Source: Dugong dugon (taxonomy: Eukaryota; Chordata; Mammalia; Sirenia; Dugongidae). Taken from it: a stretch of DNA of 64,000 nucleotides. Below are positions 1-10,190 of this stretch, piece by piece. The notes beneath the pieces were generated by a model. That model was not told where the DNA came from. It did not search any database and saw nothing but the letters and a program-made list of their open reading frames with translations. The DNA is taken from positions 22,500,501 through 22,564,500 of the forward strand of contig CM057469.1 in assembly GCA_030035585.1 (NCBI GenBank). The letters are read 5' to 3'. The position numbers and the translations under genes are program-made. How positions within the stretch are numbered: position 1 is the first letter of the stretch; every line of letters starts with the position of its first letter.

Positions 1-237
1 CTGCAAGTGCCTTATATGTACCCCCTCTCCCTACCATGCGGAGTCTGTTGGTGAGTGAGAAGGGAAAAAAATGGAGAAACTGCTCTACGATAGCTTCGTG
101 GGTGAGAATCAGCATAAAACCAGTTCCCAGATGATGGAAATCAATCGTATTCCCACTTTCCCACTTCTCCATAATTTCTGACTCCAGCCACCCACAAAGC
201 ACTCTCTCTCTCGCTCCATCCCTAGCGACCCAAGGCT

Positions 238-730
238 AGGTCAGTCCTTATGAGTTAAGAGGACCCTGTCCTTGGGTTCAGTCATTTGCTGGAAAGACTC
301 AGAACTCATGGAAGATATTATACTTATGACCACCGTTTTTATTATAGTAAAAGGATATAAATCAGGATCGTAATAAAGAAGAGATGCATGGACAAAGTCT
401 AGAGAGGTTTCCGATGCAGAGCTGCTGTCTGTCAGAGAGAGCACGTCACTGTCACTTCACCTACCAGGAAGCTCTCTGAGTCTTAGTGTTCTGGGTTCTG
501 TTGGTCAGTCCTGCATGATAGGTTAAATCATACCTCCTGAGGCAAATTGATATTGACTTGCCAAGTGAGTCTTTTCTGGTCTGGCCAGCCCCCACTCACC
601 AGCACAAATCCTCCAGAGTAGTCTGGAGGTCTCAGACCAAGGCACCCCAATTAGTCCAAGGATCATTTCTCCAGAGCCAAGAACAAAGGCCACCTTACTT
701 AGTATAAAACTAGGTCTTTTACCCCACACT
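238..730 (-). mobile_element. Probable old LTR remnant (endogenous-retrovirus-like)
   Basis: The stretch resembles a mammalian interspersed repeat of LTR type by phrases such as 'gagttaagaggaccctg' and 'ggaaagactcagaactcatgg', followed by a 'tttattatagtaaaaggat' segment. I recognise the pattern but cannot name the family, and I see no clear boundaries or target duplication. Open frames here are short and show no protein signature. Confidence 0.4.
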
Positions 731-804
731 AATATTGACTACATGCCTATTGCACCAGGAATTGTAATTGTTGCTTATTAAATATTTACATTACTGCCAG
801 TTCA

Positions 805-905
805 CAAAGGGGATAACTAAAGTTCACAAGTTTCCATAGCTAGCAAGGGGCAGAACTAGGATTTGAACATAGCTCTAGCTGATTCCCAAGCCTTTTCTTT
901 CCTCT
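805..905 (-). repeat. MIR fragment
   Basis: A degraded MIR core in antisense: a weak 'aagttcacaagtttccatagctagc' run (compare 'aacttgcccaaggtcacacagctag') followed by 'ggcagaactaggatttgaac'. It is ancient and short, and the assignment rests on these phrases alone. Confidence 0.5.
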
Positions 906-1044
906 ACATCCCAGTGCCTCACCTGAATGTCTATTTATAGACATATGGCTCAAAGTTTAGAATCAGATATAATTCAGTGTATGTTTCACATTATTTTTCT
1001 GATATCACTTAATAAATGATAATGAATATTGAATATATTCCTTC

Positions 1045-1400
1045 TCTCATTCATTTATTCAACAAATACTTACTGAGTAACTACAACTGTATGCCAGGTG
1101 CTGTTCTGAGCATTTGGGATGCATCACTGAAAAATAAGCGACAAACATCCTTGCTCTAGTACTGTTCACATTCTAGTGGTTGAGACATAGAAAATAAGCA
1201 ATCAACACAGTAAGTAAGTAAATTGTATAGTATATTCAAAGACGATGAGGAAACTGGAGAAAACAAATAGAGCAGGTGATGGCAGTGGGGATTAGCACTG
1301 GTGTCTGAACTGGGGGGTGGCTACATATTAAAATGGAATAGTGATTGACAAGATGATATCTGAACAAAGACCTGAAGGAGGTAAGAAGGGTTTTTGGTTG
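1045..1400 (+). repeat. L2 LINE 3' fragment
   Basis: The sequence starts 'cattcatttattcaacaaat' and runs through 'tgccaggtgctgttctgagc' and 'cacattctagtgg', the order of the L2 3' region. It then follows an L2-like path ('gaacaaagacctgaaggagg'). It is strongly diverged and non-coding. Confidence 0.75.
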
Positions 1401-1645
1401 GTTGTTGGATTGTTTTAAGTAAGCAGCTATGACTTGGTGACACCCAAGGAAGAAATACGCCATGTTATACAAAAAGTTTCCATCTCCATTTTTAGTTACA
1501 TATAAAACGTTAAATTTCAAGGTAAGTGATTACAAAAAAAGAATTAGGGCCTAATTCATAGTTTTCCTATTTTTTGAGCATACGTCTATAGATGCATGAA
1601 ATTCTTTTGATACCTACTGATTTATTCTCTTATTGTCAGTGTGTC

Positions 1646-1724
1646 CCTTGTGGAGCACAATTCTACTCTGACACACATGGGGTTGCCATGAGTCAGAATC
1701 GACTTGACAGCAACTGGTTTTTTC
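1646..1724 (+). mobile_element. SINE type A, 3' part only
   Basis: Only the tail half is present: 'ggagcacaattctactctg', then 'acacatggggttgccatg', 'cagaatcgac' and a T-rich end. It lies head to tail, 11 bp before a full type A SINE. That could be chance insertion next to an older copy or a truncated dimer. Confidence 0.75.
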
Positions 1725-1735
1725 AGTTTCCCTTT

Positions 1736-1940
1736 GGAGTCCCTGGGTGGTGCAAACGGTTGATGCGCTTGGCCGCTAACCGAGAGATTGGAGGTTAGAG
1801 TCCACCTAGAGGCACCTCAGAAGAAAGGTATGGCAGTCTGCTTCCAGAAAATCAGCCATTGAAAACCCTATGGAGCACAGTTCTACTCTGGCACGCATGG
1901 GGTCAACATGAGTCAGAGTCAACTCAATGGCAACTGGTTA
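1736..1940 (+). mobile_element. SINE type A (AfroSINE-like), full length
   Basis: It has the complete order of the type A SINE: head 'gtccctgggtggtgcaaacg', a box-B-like 'ggttagagtcc', middle 'cctcagaagaaagg', then 'ccattgaaaaccctatggag' and the RTE-like tail 'gagtcagagtcaactcaatgg'. It would be transcribed by RNA polymerase III and copied by a partner LINE. The shared tail suggests that partner is the RTE seen elsewhere in the window (inference). Confidence 0.9.
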
Positions 1941-2880
1941 TACCGGGAGTCGAAACATGAACATGGGTGGGCACATCCTGTGACCTCAAGGAGTTAAAAA
2001 TCTTGTGACTTACCCCTCTCTGGGGGAACTTTCTGATAGGACCCTTGTTAAAAACATTAGCTAATATTTTAACCTATAGCATGGTCACACAGAATTAATT
2101 GACTATGACAAGGGCATTGAATAACTCTCTTTCTTGCACTGATGTTGAGGAATAGGTCAGACAAGATGTTAGAAGCCACATTTTATTCCAGAAACACCTT
2201 ACACACTTGGTGACTTTCTCTGCCCATTCTGATCTTGTAAAATCACTGTTAGGATTCAGACTTCCAGAAGTATCTTATATCTTTGAAAGATTTGTGAATA
2301 AACTCTGTGCATAAAGATTAATATTTAAATAACAATGTCAATTGCTGGTTATCCATTTTATCCAAAGATTTATAACTAGATTACTTTAAAAGGCAAGATA
2401 CTCTTATGCATGTAAAAACACGATCCAACCCATTAAATATTTACAGTAGACATACTACTTTTTAGGGATACAAGTATTATATATAGAGAGAAGTATAGTT
2501 GTACCAAGGCTGCAGTATTAACTCTTACTAGCTCTGTGAAGTGAAAAGATAACAGCCTTGGATCTGGGGATTCCATGAAGATAAAAATCAGTATCACAGA
2601 AACTGAGGGCAGTTCATTATACCAAAGGGAAAGAGGAAGGGACGGAGGAGTTCCTTCTGTCATTTCCTCAAGGGCATGCAGAGCAGAAGAAAAAGCAGCT
2701 GTAGTTCTCCACTTTCCTCTTACAAAAGGGACGATCTTTTCTGTTTACTGTGATTGTGTTCATGTTTGTGTATGTATATATATAAACATACTCATGGTTA
2801 ATGTTGCTAACTAAGAAGACAGTTTTATGTATGTCTTTATATATATAATAGACATTTATCCACGTGTATGTTTTTATGTC
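1941..2880. other. No recognised element
   Basis: AT-rich non-coding sequence. I see no gene signal and no confidently named repeat. Short frames at 2433-2663 and 2575-2814 overlap on opposite strands and look like chance. Confidence 0.5.
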
Positions 2881-3036
2881 TGTGGTGGTGCAGTGGTTAA
2901 GAGCTCAGGTGCTAAACAAAAGGTTGGCAGTTAGAGTTATCAGCCACTTCTTGGAAACCCTGTGGGGTGGTTCTACCCCGCCCTATAGGGCTGCTATGAA
3001 TCGGAATCGACTCCAAGGCAACAGGTTTGGTTTGGA
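2881..3036 (+). mobile_element. SINE type B
   Basis: Head 'gtggtggtgcagtggttaag', then 'ggttggcagtt', 'cttggaaaccctgtgggg', 'gccctatagggctgctatg' and 'cggaatcgactcc' with a T/G-rich end. This is the shorter AfroSINE-like design, about 155 bp, with several substitutions. Confidence 0.87.
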
Positions 3037-3122
3037 TATATACGTATAAATATATGTATATACCTTAAATAAATACATGTATGTGAGTATATATATACAT
3101 ACATATATATACACACACACTT
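3037..3122. repeat. Imperfect TA/CA simple repeat
   Basis: An AT-rich tract of 'tatata', 'catgta' and a final 'acacacacac' run directly follows the SINE tail. Microsatellites often grow from SINE tails; here that origin is an inference from position. Confidence 0.75.
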
Positions 3123-4574
3123 ATATACCTTTCTGTAGTATGCGGTATAAAAACTGTTCACAATAACTACATTTTGTATGAAAACTTCTCCATTTCTAGT
3201 TCTAGCACTCTCTGGAATCAAGTGTTGTAATGCATAAAATTTTTTTCAAAAGGGAAAGATTATTATGTGTCTTTTCTTCTTTTCAATATATCATATTTCA
3301 GAGGACTTCAGCAAGTCAAATGACAAAAGAGCCATTGATATATTGGAGGCCGCGGGACTAACAACACATATATGTGTGCTGTGTCCTCACCTTCTCAGAG
3401 TTTATCATCTACTGAAGAGATGAAAACTGAATATACGATCCCATCACTTGACAGGGCTCAATTTATATACACCAGCTTCTGCCACAGGAGACAGAAAACA
3501 CAGGACACAGGAGCAGAGTGGGTGAGTTTGTGCCTAGATGTCTCAGTACATCCTTTACTGGTAAAATGAGCAGCAACACCCCCAAATGGACTTAATCAGT
3601 AGTTTCCAAAAAGAGACCCCCCCCCCCCCACCCTACCTCCCACTGCCTTTTTCTCGTCTTACTTCATTTAGAAGGAAGTAACCCTGCCTAGCACGCCTCT
3701 GCAAAGAGCCCCAGGCAGGCACAGGCACCTCCCGGGCTGGCAGCCAGGATGAGCAATCCTCAAGTGTCAGCTTTTCATCATACTCCGCGCCAGGGCACCT
3801 GGGACCAAAGTGGCTCACCGCTGAATGGGACCTTTCCCACAGACTGCTAACCCTCCTGTTGTAGGAGGCCATGAAATGTGTACAAAAAAGCGTATTTAAT
3901 TTATTCAGTGTATACCACAGACCACCTTTTCATCTAAGGGAGTTGTAGAGAGCAGTAAGGGAAATTCAGAGTAAGGGAGCACCCCCCCCTTCCAAATAGT
4001 TCCAGTGTTACAGCAACTGGTTCTGTGAGGCCTCCACAGAGGGCATTACCGGGTGGGCTTCCAAGGGAGATGAAAGTGACAAGAACCCTTGAGACTTCTC
4101 TGCAAGGATCCTATCAACCACCCTGGTTAGGCTCCTCTTTCAGGTCACGGGCACTATTTGAGGCCAGGAAGCCATAATCTTACTGTGGTGATTTAGGGAT
4201 CTGACGGAGTGTTTGGCAGCAATTACACCCTCTTGGCTCAGGGATGAAGCATATGGCCTGGGAGAGCCTGACTCATTATTTTCTGATAATGTTTACATCC
4301 TAAGCCACCTAGTCAGATCAGAAATATCATGTGTTCTGTGGTGGTGTCTGCACGTGACTGTGACTCACGGTGCTGGCTCCAGTCTGCAGGGGCAAAGGAT
4401 TTACCTCGTTTCGACAATGTAACCACTGTGTCACAGGCTATAATGTGGCTACGAGCCCACTGTCTGATATTGTATTTTTCCTTTTGGTTCTCTGTGATAC
4501 GGTTTATCTTTACTACAGATTAAATGACTGAAATTATTCAATGATTAAAAGTGCCAGCTTTCATATCATTTAGA
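3123..4574. other. No recognised element; one poly-C run
   Basis: Apparently unique non-coding sequence. A run of 13 C lies at 3617-3629, with more C-rich sequence near 3982. The antisense frame at 3633-3872 (79 codons) has no recognisable domain and I do not call it a gene. Confidence 0.5.
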
Positions 4575-4745
4575 TCTTGATGCAAAACCCAGATCCACTA
4601 CTTAGCAAATGGGTGAACCTGAGCAAGTTACATAGGCTCCAAGCCTCAGTTTACTCATCTATAATGGGGATAATAATATATCATTCTGATAGGGTTATTG
4701 TGAGGAGCACATTGGATCATATAAGTAAACTGCTCTTCATGGAGA
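4575..4745 (+). repeat. MIR SINE
   Basis: Forward MIR order: 'gggtgaacctgagcaagtta', 'cctcagtttactcatc', 'aatggggataataata' and 'tagggttattgtgagga'. This is an ancient mammal-wide SINE. Confidence 0.75.
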
Positions 4746-5102
4746 TTGGTGTGATTAGAGTGGAAGAAATCTTAGTTATTTCCATTGGCAAATCTAGTCT
4801 GAAGCTTATGTGAGACTATGTTTCTATTTATTTATTTCAGTAGCTGCTGCTGAACGCATTCTGCCTGATGTAGAATTTTCTATCTGGAAGGGGATGGTGC
4901 AAATAAAACTCCAAAATGGGGAACTGACTAAGTGGAGGAGGTAGTGCTTTGGACAGTGAGGACTCAGATATTTCAGACAGCAAATCTGATGGCCCTTATT
5001 ATGTGCTGGCAAAACATTTGATCTGATTGTCACCTGCTGTTCTGTGGGATACAGACCATGTGCTGTGGAAGGTTTGGTATTAAGGTAAGAAGTAGAAAAA
5101 AA
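4746..5102. other. No recognised element
   Basis: Non-coding sequence with no named repeat. The antisense frame spanning 4824-5150 runs into the neighbouring SINE and looks like chance. Confidence 0.5.
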
Positions 5103-5103
5103 T

Positions 5104-5262
5104 AGGAGTCCCTGGTGGCACAGTGGTTTAGAGCTACAGCTGCTAACCAAAGTGTTGGCAGTTCAAATCCACGAGCTGCTCCTTGGAAACCCTATGGGGC
5201 ACTTCTACTCTGTCTTATAGGGTCACTATGAGGCTGAATTGGCTCAAAAGCAACTGTTTCTT
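5104..5262 (+). mobile_element. SINE type B, first unit of a B-A pair
   Basis: Full type B: 'gagtccctggtggcacagtg', 'gctgctaaccaaag', 'ccttggaaaccctatgggg' and 'atagggtcactatgag'. It is joined by a (GTT)n linker to a type A SINE. An 11-bp imperfect direct repeat (agtagaaaaaa 5092-5102 / agtaggaaaaa 5502-5512) flanks the pair as a whole. Confidence 0.88.
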
Positions 5263-5291
5263 TTTTGTTGTTGTTGTTGTTGCTGTTTTTT
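5263..5291 (+). repeat. (GTT)n linker
   Basis: A short 'ttgttgttgttgttgttgc' run and T tract form the 3' end of the type B SINE and separate it from the following type A SINE. Confidence 0.8.
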
Positions 5292-5481
5292 TGAGAGGTG
5301 CAAATAGTTAAGTGCTCAACTACTAACCAAAAGGTTGGCAGTTCAAACCCACCCAGAGGCACCTCAGAAGACAGGCTTAGAGTTCTGCTCTCATAAGCTG
5401 ACAGCCTTGAAAACCCTGTGGAGCAGTTCTACTCAGCACACAGGGCGTCTCCATGAGTCGGAATCGACAAGACAGCAACAA
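5292..5481 (+). mobile_element. SINE type A, second unit of a B-A pair
   Basis: The head is slightly degraded ('gaggtgcaaatagttaagtg'), then 'ggttggcagttcaaaccca', 'agaggcacctcagaag', 'cttgaaaaccctgtggag' and 'gtcggaatcgacaagacagc'. It ends in a CAACAA-type tail. It has no target duplication of its own; see the B-A pair finding. Confidence 0.87.
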
Positions 5482-5916
5482 ACAAGAATGACAATAACAA
5501 TAGTAGGAAAAATTCAGAACACTGAAATGTGGTTATAAGGTTTTTGCTGAAGGAGAGGTCTGAACTCAGACTAGAGCTAGTCACTCTGCTAGCCAGCCTG
5601 CAAGATGGGGGAAATTCCAGTTCACTGGGAGAAGCATTCTTTACCTGTGGCCTGTGTTCTAAAATGTCTCAGAGTCCTATATTTGGAAATATGCAGGGTT
5701 GAAAAAATACTTATTTTTCCCAAACTTAGAGAGGCAAGGAGAGTGGCAGTGAGGCTGCAGCCTTTGTAGATGGGTATCTTAGGCCTTTCCCATACGCAGT
5801 CACTTAGGACTTCTCCTTCAAACAAATGTCAAACTGCAAAGATCACATTACACTTGATATCTCCCTGCTAATGCCTGTTATTTTGAATGCCCTTAAGGCA
5901 TTAGACATTAAGCTAT
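5482..5916. other. No recognised element
   Basis: Unique-looking non-coding sequence between the SINE pair and the 5917 LTR. The antisense frame 5622-5825 shows no domain. Confidence 0.5.
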
Positions 5917-6423
5917 TGTATTAGGCTGGGTTTTCTAGAGAAGCAAAACCAGTGAAACATATATATTTAAGTACATATATATGTATATATATAGAGAGAG
6001 AGATTTAGCTCAAGGAAATGGTTTGCATGGCTATAGAGGCTGACATGTCCCAAGTCCATGGGTCAGACATCAGGCTGGAGGTTTCCGCTGACTCACATAG
6101 CCGCAGGGGCTGACAAAACCAAGATCAGCAGGTCACACGGCATGCCGTTGGCTCATGGGCTGCAGAGGCTGATGAATCCAAGATTGGCAGCTAAGATGGC
6201 AAACTGTTGGCAGAGGCTGATGAATCCCAAGATCAGCAGGCAATACAGCAGGCCACTGGCTCAAGTCCCAAGAACTGGAGGTCAAATGATGACAAGCCGG
6301 ATGCAGGACCCAGAGCAAGCAAGGGACCTTTGCTAGAAAATCCATGTATATATATATATATATACACACCCATATATATACATATATATATATATACACA
6401 CACACACATATATATATATACAT

Positions 6424-6500
<77 letters not shown>

Positions 6501-6677
6501 GGATGCAGGTCACACTCCTGAGGAAACTCTCCTTACAACTAGTTGGCTGATCACATCAGATCACATCATGGAGGATGATCACATCATTACATAACTACCA
6601 AATCACTTCATTATGTAACTGCCAAACGACTGAGAATCATGGCCTAGTCAAGTTGCCACACAACCTTAACCATAACA
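5917..6677 (-). mobile_element. Solo LTR, MaLR-like, with internal microsatellite
   Basis: The unit begins TG and ends CA and has an exact 5-bp target duplication (gctat, 5912-5916 and 6678-6682), as expected for an ERVL/MaLR-class LTR. In antisense the first bases ('tgttatggttaaggttgtg', then 'ggccatgattctcagt') resemble the other LTR family of this window (see 7888). It contains repeated 'gaggctgatgaatcc' phrases at about 6166-6230. About 160 bp of its 761 bp is the TA/CA tract. No internal retroviral region adjoins it. Confidence 0.85.
6342..6500. repeat. Compound (TA)n/(CA)n microsatellite inside an LTR
   Basis: Alternating purine-pyrimidine blocks of 'tatata' and 'acacac' for about 160 bp. 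Long frames rich in Tyr-Ile and Val-Cys on both strands are artefacts of this repeat. Confidence 0.97.
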
Positions 6678-6861
6678 GCTATGGACTAGAGGATTGAACA
6701 AAGCCCAGAGATCAGTAGTTCAGGGGAAAAATTCTTCAGGTTAAATACATGTCTGTATTACATCTTTGCCAGTGGTTATTCACATAAGGAATTAACTGAC
6801 CAAGAGCAAATAGATTAGAAGTCCTCTAAACTTTTTAGAGAATTGTATTGCCGAGGCTAGT

Positions 6862-7218
6862 GTTGTTGTTATTGTTAAATGTCCTTGAGTCAGCCTCTGA
6901 CTCATAGTGACCCCATGCACAACAGAATGAAACTCTGACAAGTTCTGCACCATCCCCATGATCAGTTGTAGATCGGACCGTTGTGATTTATAGGGTTTTC
7001 ATTGGCTGCTTTTCAGAAGTAGATCACCAGGCCTTTCTTCCTAGTTCATCTTAGTCTGGAAGTTCTACTGAAACCTGTTCAGCATCATAGCAACACTCAA
7101 GCCTTCACTGACAGACAGGTGGTGGCTGTGCATGAGGCGCATTCACCAAGAATCAAACCTGGGTCTCCCACATGAAAGGTGCGAATTCTACCACTGAACT
7201 ACCACTGCCTCATGCCAA
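6862..7218 (-). mobile_element. SINE type C: tRNA-Gly-like head with RTE-derived body
   Basis: Read on the minus strand, the head matches a tRNA-Gly pattern: 'gcagtggtagttcagtggta' (box A), then 'gaattcgcacc' and 'gggagacccaggtttgattc' (box B). The body 'ggtttcagtagaacttccag' and 'aggaagaaaggcctggtgat' matches the 5' region of the RTE copies here. The tail 'gtgcatggggtcactatgag' matches the RTE 3' end. An 8-bp direct repeat, aggctagt, lies at 6854-6861 and 7219-7226. Confidence 0.85.
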
Positions 7219-7292
7219 AGGCTAGTAAGTTTTACTTATTAAAACTCTAAGGACATTGCTGTACTCCAACTTTAAACCATTAGGAAGTGGGC

Positions 7293-7327
7293 AAAAAAAA
7301 AAAAAAAAAAAGAAAGAAAGAAAGAAA
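7293..7327. repeat. Poly-A grading into (GAAA)n
   Basis: About 19 A followed by 'gaaagaaagaaag'. It may be an old retroposon tail, but no body is recognised beside it. Confidence 0.9.
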
Positions 7328-7887
7328 TCTGTGCCCAAAAGAAAAGTTATTTTCCACAATACCTACTTCATATCTGGTCTTGGATGACAATGGACAAAGA
7401 AGAATCTCCCAGCAACAGAACCTGAAGATGCTATAATGGATAACCAGGGAATGCTCCCTAATGAGAACATCCACGAGTCCTGAGTTTTCCAGCCCAGCAA
7501 TATTTGGAATTAACTATGGAACTGTTTATTTTGTGTGCTTTGCGTTGTTCTCTTCTCTGAGTAGGGGTTAATAGTTCAATTATCGTGCTCCTTTTTTTTA
7601 CCATTAAATATTGAGTGTGTTGAGAAAAGATAACGTCTTATTATACAGGTCACCAGACTATGAGAAGTTACATCTAGATCTGATGGAAGGGCTGCAGCCA
7701 GAGACCCCGAAGAACTGAATAAAGCAACTAAATTAAGGCTTGGGGTTGTCTCCTTTGTGTGTATGTTGGGGGATGGGGGCGAGTGTTGAGTATGTTCTAC
7801 CTCAGGAAAGAAGTGTAGCTAAAGGGGTAGGAGGTGACTGACATAGCTAATTGCTTTCCCAATAGTTATTGTTCCCTTCTTGCTTAC
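7328..7887. other. No recognised element
   Basis: Non-coding sequence upstream of the 7888 LTR. I see no gene and no named repeat. Confidence 0.5.
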
Positions 7888-8405
7888 TGTCATGGATTGA
7901 ATTGTGTTCCTAAAAATATAAGTCAACTTGGCTAGGCCATGATTTTCAGTATTGTGCAGCTGTCCTCCATTTTGTGATCTGATATAATTATCCTGTGTGT
8001 TGTAAATCCTGACCTCTATGATGTTAATGAGGCAGGATTAGGGGCAGTTATGTTAATGAGGCAGGACACAATCTATAGTATTAGATTGTATCTTCAGTCA
8101 GTATCTTTTGAGATATAAAAGAGAGAAGTGAGCAGAGAGGAGAGGGACCTCATATCACCAAGAAAGAAGAGCCAAGAGAGGAGTGTGTCCTTTGGACCTG
8201 GGGTCCCTGCACTTAGAAGATCTTAGACAGGCAAAGATTGATGATGAGGACCTTCCCCCCAGAGCTAAGAGATAAAGCCTTCCCCTGGAGCTGGCAGCCA
8301 GAATTTGGACCTCCAGCCTCCTAGACTGTGAGAGAATAAATTTCTGTTTGTTAAAGCCATCCACTTGTGGTATTTCTGTTACAGCAGCACTAGATAACTA
8401 AGACA
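7888..8405 (+). mobile_element. Solo LTR, MaLR-like family 1, copy 1
   Basis: It runs TG to CA, about 518 bp, beginning 'tgtcatggattgaattgtg' and ending 'ctagataactaagaca'. The 5-bp flanks are near-identical (cttac 7883-7887, cttgc 8406-8410). It carries a TATA box (8114-8120) and an AATAAA near 'gagagaataaatttctg'. Other copies lie at 13760, 37404, 47559 and 58289. The start and end style matches the MLT1/MST group; the exact family name is not certain. Confidence 0.87.
8114..8120 (+). promoter_or_regulatory. Predicted LTR TATA box
   Basis: TATAAAA occurs inside the LTR about 30 bp before 'gggacctcat'. The same box occurs in the 13760 copy (13974-13980) and, read in antisense, in the 47559 copy. 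The spacing matters because the truncated LTR at 58289-58538 begins exactly at the 'ggggacc' position. Confidence 0.6.
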
Positions 8406-8439
8406 CTTGCTGAAGGAATTCTAATTTTGTTTGAAGTGG

Positions 8440-8820
8440 TAATATTTGTGCCCACTTACTCATCACCTCCCCGGACTCCCTTGCTGCTAGGAAATGGCCT
8501 TTTGACCCAGTCTAACCAATGAGATATAAGCAGAAATCTCTTGGCTGGGACCTCTAAAGCTTTTGTTTTTCTGAGAAAAAGGCCAGAGTAGGCTAGCATT
8601 CATGATTTGCCCTTCATCTCTTGCTCTTCCTTTTTACCTGGAATTAAGACTCAATGCCTGGAGGTGGAAAAGTCCTACTGACATCATTAAGACAGAAGCC
8701 ACATGCCAAGGATGATTGCGCAGGTAGCTAGAAGCAAACTGGTTTCTTAATGATTGCCTTGAGCTGTTGTACCAGCTTTGCTTTGTTAACTTTGAGATCC
8801 CTTGCTATATTAAAGATAAT
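8440..8820 (+). mobile_element. Possible old MLT1-type LTR
   Basis: Phrases such as 'tctaaccaatgagatataag', 'atgcctggaggtgg' and 'gacagaagccacatgcc' follow the order of a high-copy MaLR-like LTR with a 'gtaccagc' segment near its end. Boundaries and family are uncertain. Confidence 0.4.
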
Positions 8821-9123
8821 AATAATACATTTCGTACATGTTTAAGACCTCAAAATAAAGTTTTTGTATAAATACATTCATACAATCAGCTTTTAATAAA
8901 CTTTAGCTTGGTTGCCAGAAGTCAGAGGTTATGGAAGAGAGAGGAAGGTCAAACCTTTTTAGCTTTGGGAAGTTAGTGTGAGCAATAACTGAATCAACAG
9001 AATTTTCAACCGGTCTAGATGATTACCTAATCAGAGATTTGTAATGGCCTATTTTTGCAATTTTCCAAAATGTTTAATTATCAGAATTTCTTCACAGTTT
9101 TTAAAATGAAAACATTTGCCATC
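8821..9123. other. No recognised element
   Basis: AT-rich unique-looking sequence between two LTRs, without gene signals. Confidence 0.45.
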
Positions 9124-9533
9124 TGTTATGGATTGCTATGTTGAAGTCTTAACCCCAGTACCTGTGAATAGGACCTTGTTTGTGGAAATAAGTTTTGCTT
9201 TGCAAATGTCATCAGTTAAGTCATACCAGAGTAGGGTGGGTTCTAATTCTTACCCCTTCTGACTGGTGACTTATAAAAGGGACTCACACACATGAGGAGC
9301 CCTCTACAATCCAAGGAATGCCAAGAAATGCCCACAGCTACCAGAAATTGAAGGAAACAGGGAAGGATTTTCCCCCTAGAGCCAACAGAGAAAAAGCATA
9401 GTCCAGCCTACACAATGAATTTGAACTTCTAGCCTCCAGAACTGTGAGAAACTAAATTTCTGACATTTGACATAACAAAACACCACACTCAATTTGTGAC
9501 GTTTAGTTCTGGCAGCCCCAAGAAACGAAGACA
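9124..9533 (+). mobile_element. Solo LTR, MLT1-like
   Basis: It runs TG to CA, 410 bp, with an exact 5-bp target duplication ccatc (9119-9123, 9534-9538). It opens 'tgttatggattgctatgttg', contains 'ccagagtagggtgggttcta' and 'acttctagcctccagaactg', and ends 'aacgaagaca'. The layout is that of MLT1-group LTRs. Confidence 0.87.
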
Positions 9534-9744
9534 CCATCATTTAAGTCAAGCACTATACATTCAATTTTGGTCTATCTTACTTTTAGGAAAAAAACATGAA
9601 GCCACAAAACATCATTTATCATATTTAGATTGATGAATCAGTCTATAAATGACTCAGGGCTGATTTATGTTAGATTTAACATATGGTAAATTAGAGGACT
9701 CCTGGCCTGAGTCTAGCTAAACCTTGTAGGATGTCTATAACTTG

Positions 9745-10190
9745 TACATCAGCAGGATTCTTTAGTGCAAGTGACAAAGTAATCTCACTGAAACTAGCTC
9801 AAAGAAAAAAGAATTTATTGACTCATATAACTGAAAAGCATCGAGAGGGGCATTTGTCTATACATCTTGATCTAGACACATAAAAAGAACCATCACTGGA
9901 CACAATTCTCTCCATTTCTCAAGTTTGATCCACTCTATGTTGATTTTATTCTCAGGCTAACAGAAACTAACATCCTCACAGATTTAAATACAGTGAAAGG
10001 AGAACTTCTTTTCTCCCAAGAAGATGGATGAAAATTCTTGATCTGAAAGCCATTGGCCCAAAATGGGTCAGATGTTCATCCCTGAACTAATCACTGTGAA
10101 GTGGATTGAATACAATGACTGGCTAAGTCCTACTTCATATGCCTGATTCTGGGACTGGAGGTGATCAGCCCCACACATTAGCATGCGTTG
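9745..10190. repeat. Old interspersed repeat of uncertain family
   Basis: The order 'gcaagtgacaaagtaatctc', 'actagctcaaag', 'gaatttattgactcatataa' and later 'catccctgaactaatcactg' matches a common old mammalian repeat. I recognise the pattern but cannot name the family safely. Confidence 0.45.

Noticed and set aside
3633-3872. A 79-codon antisense frame in a locally GC-richer patch
   Set aside because: No recognisable domain, no supporting context, and no clear CpG island.
6133-6521. Overlapping frames of 80-126 codons on both strands, rich in Tyr-Ile and Cys-Val
   Set aside because: They are translations of the TA/CA microsatellite inside an LTR.
7135-7213. Possible tRNA-Gly gene on the minus strand
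   Set aside because: The boxes are present, but the sequence continues as a SINE with RTE body and tail, the anticodon arm is degraded, and other copies exist in the window.
8155-8364. Possible small antisense gene
   Set aside because: Similar frames occur in every well-preserved copy of the same LTR; kept only as a low-interest observation.
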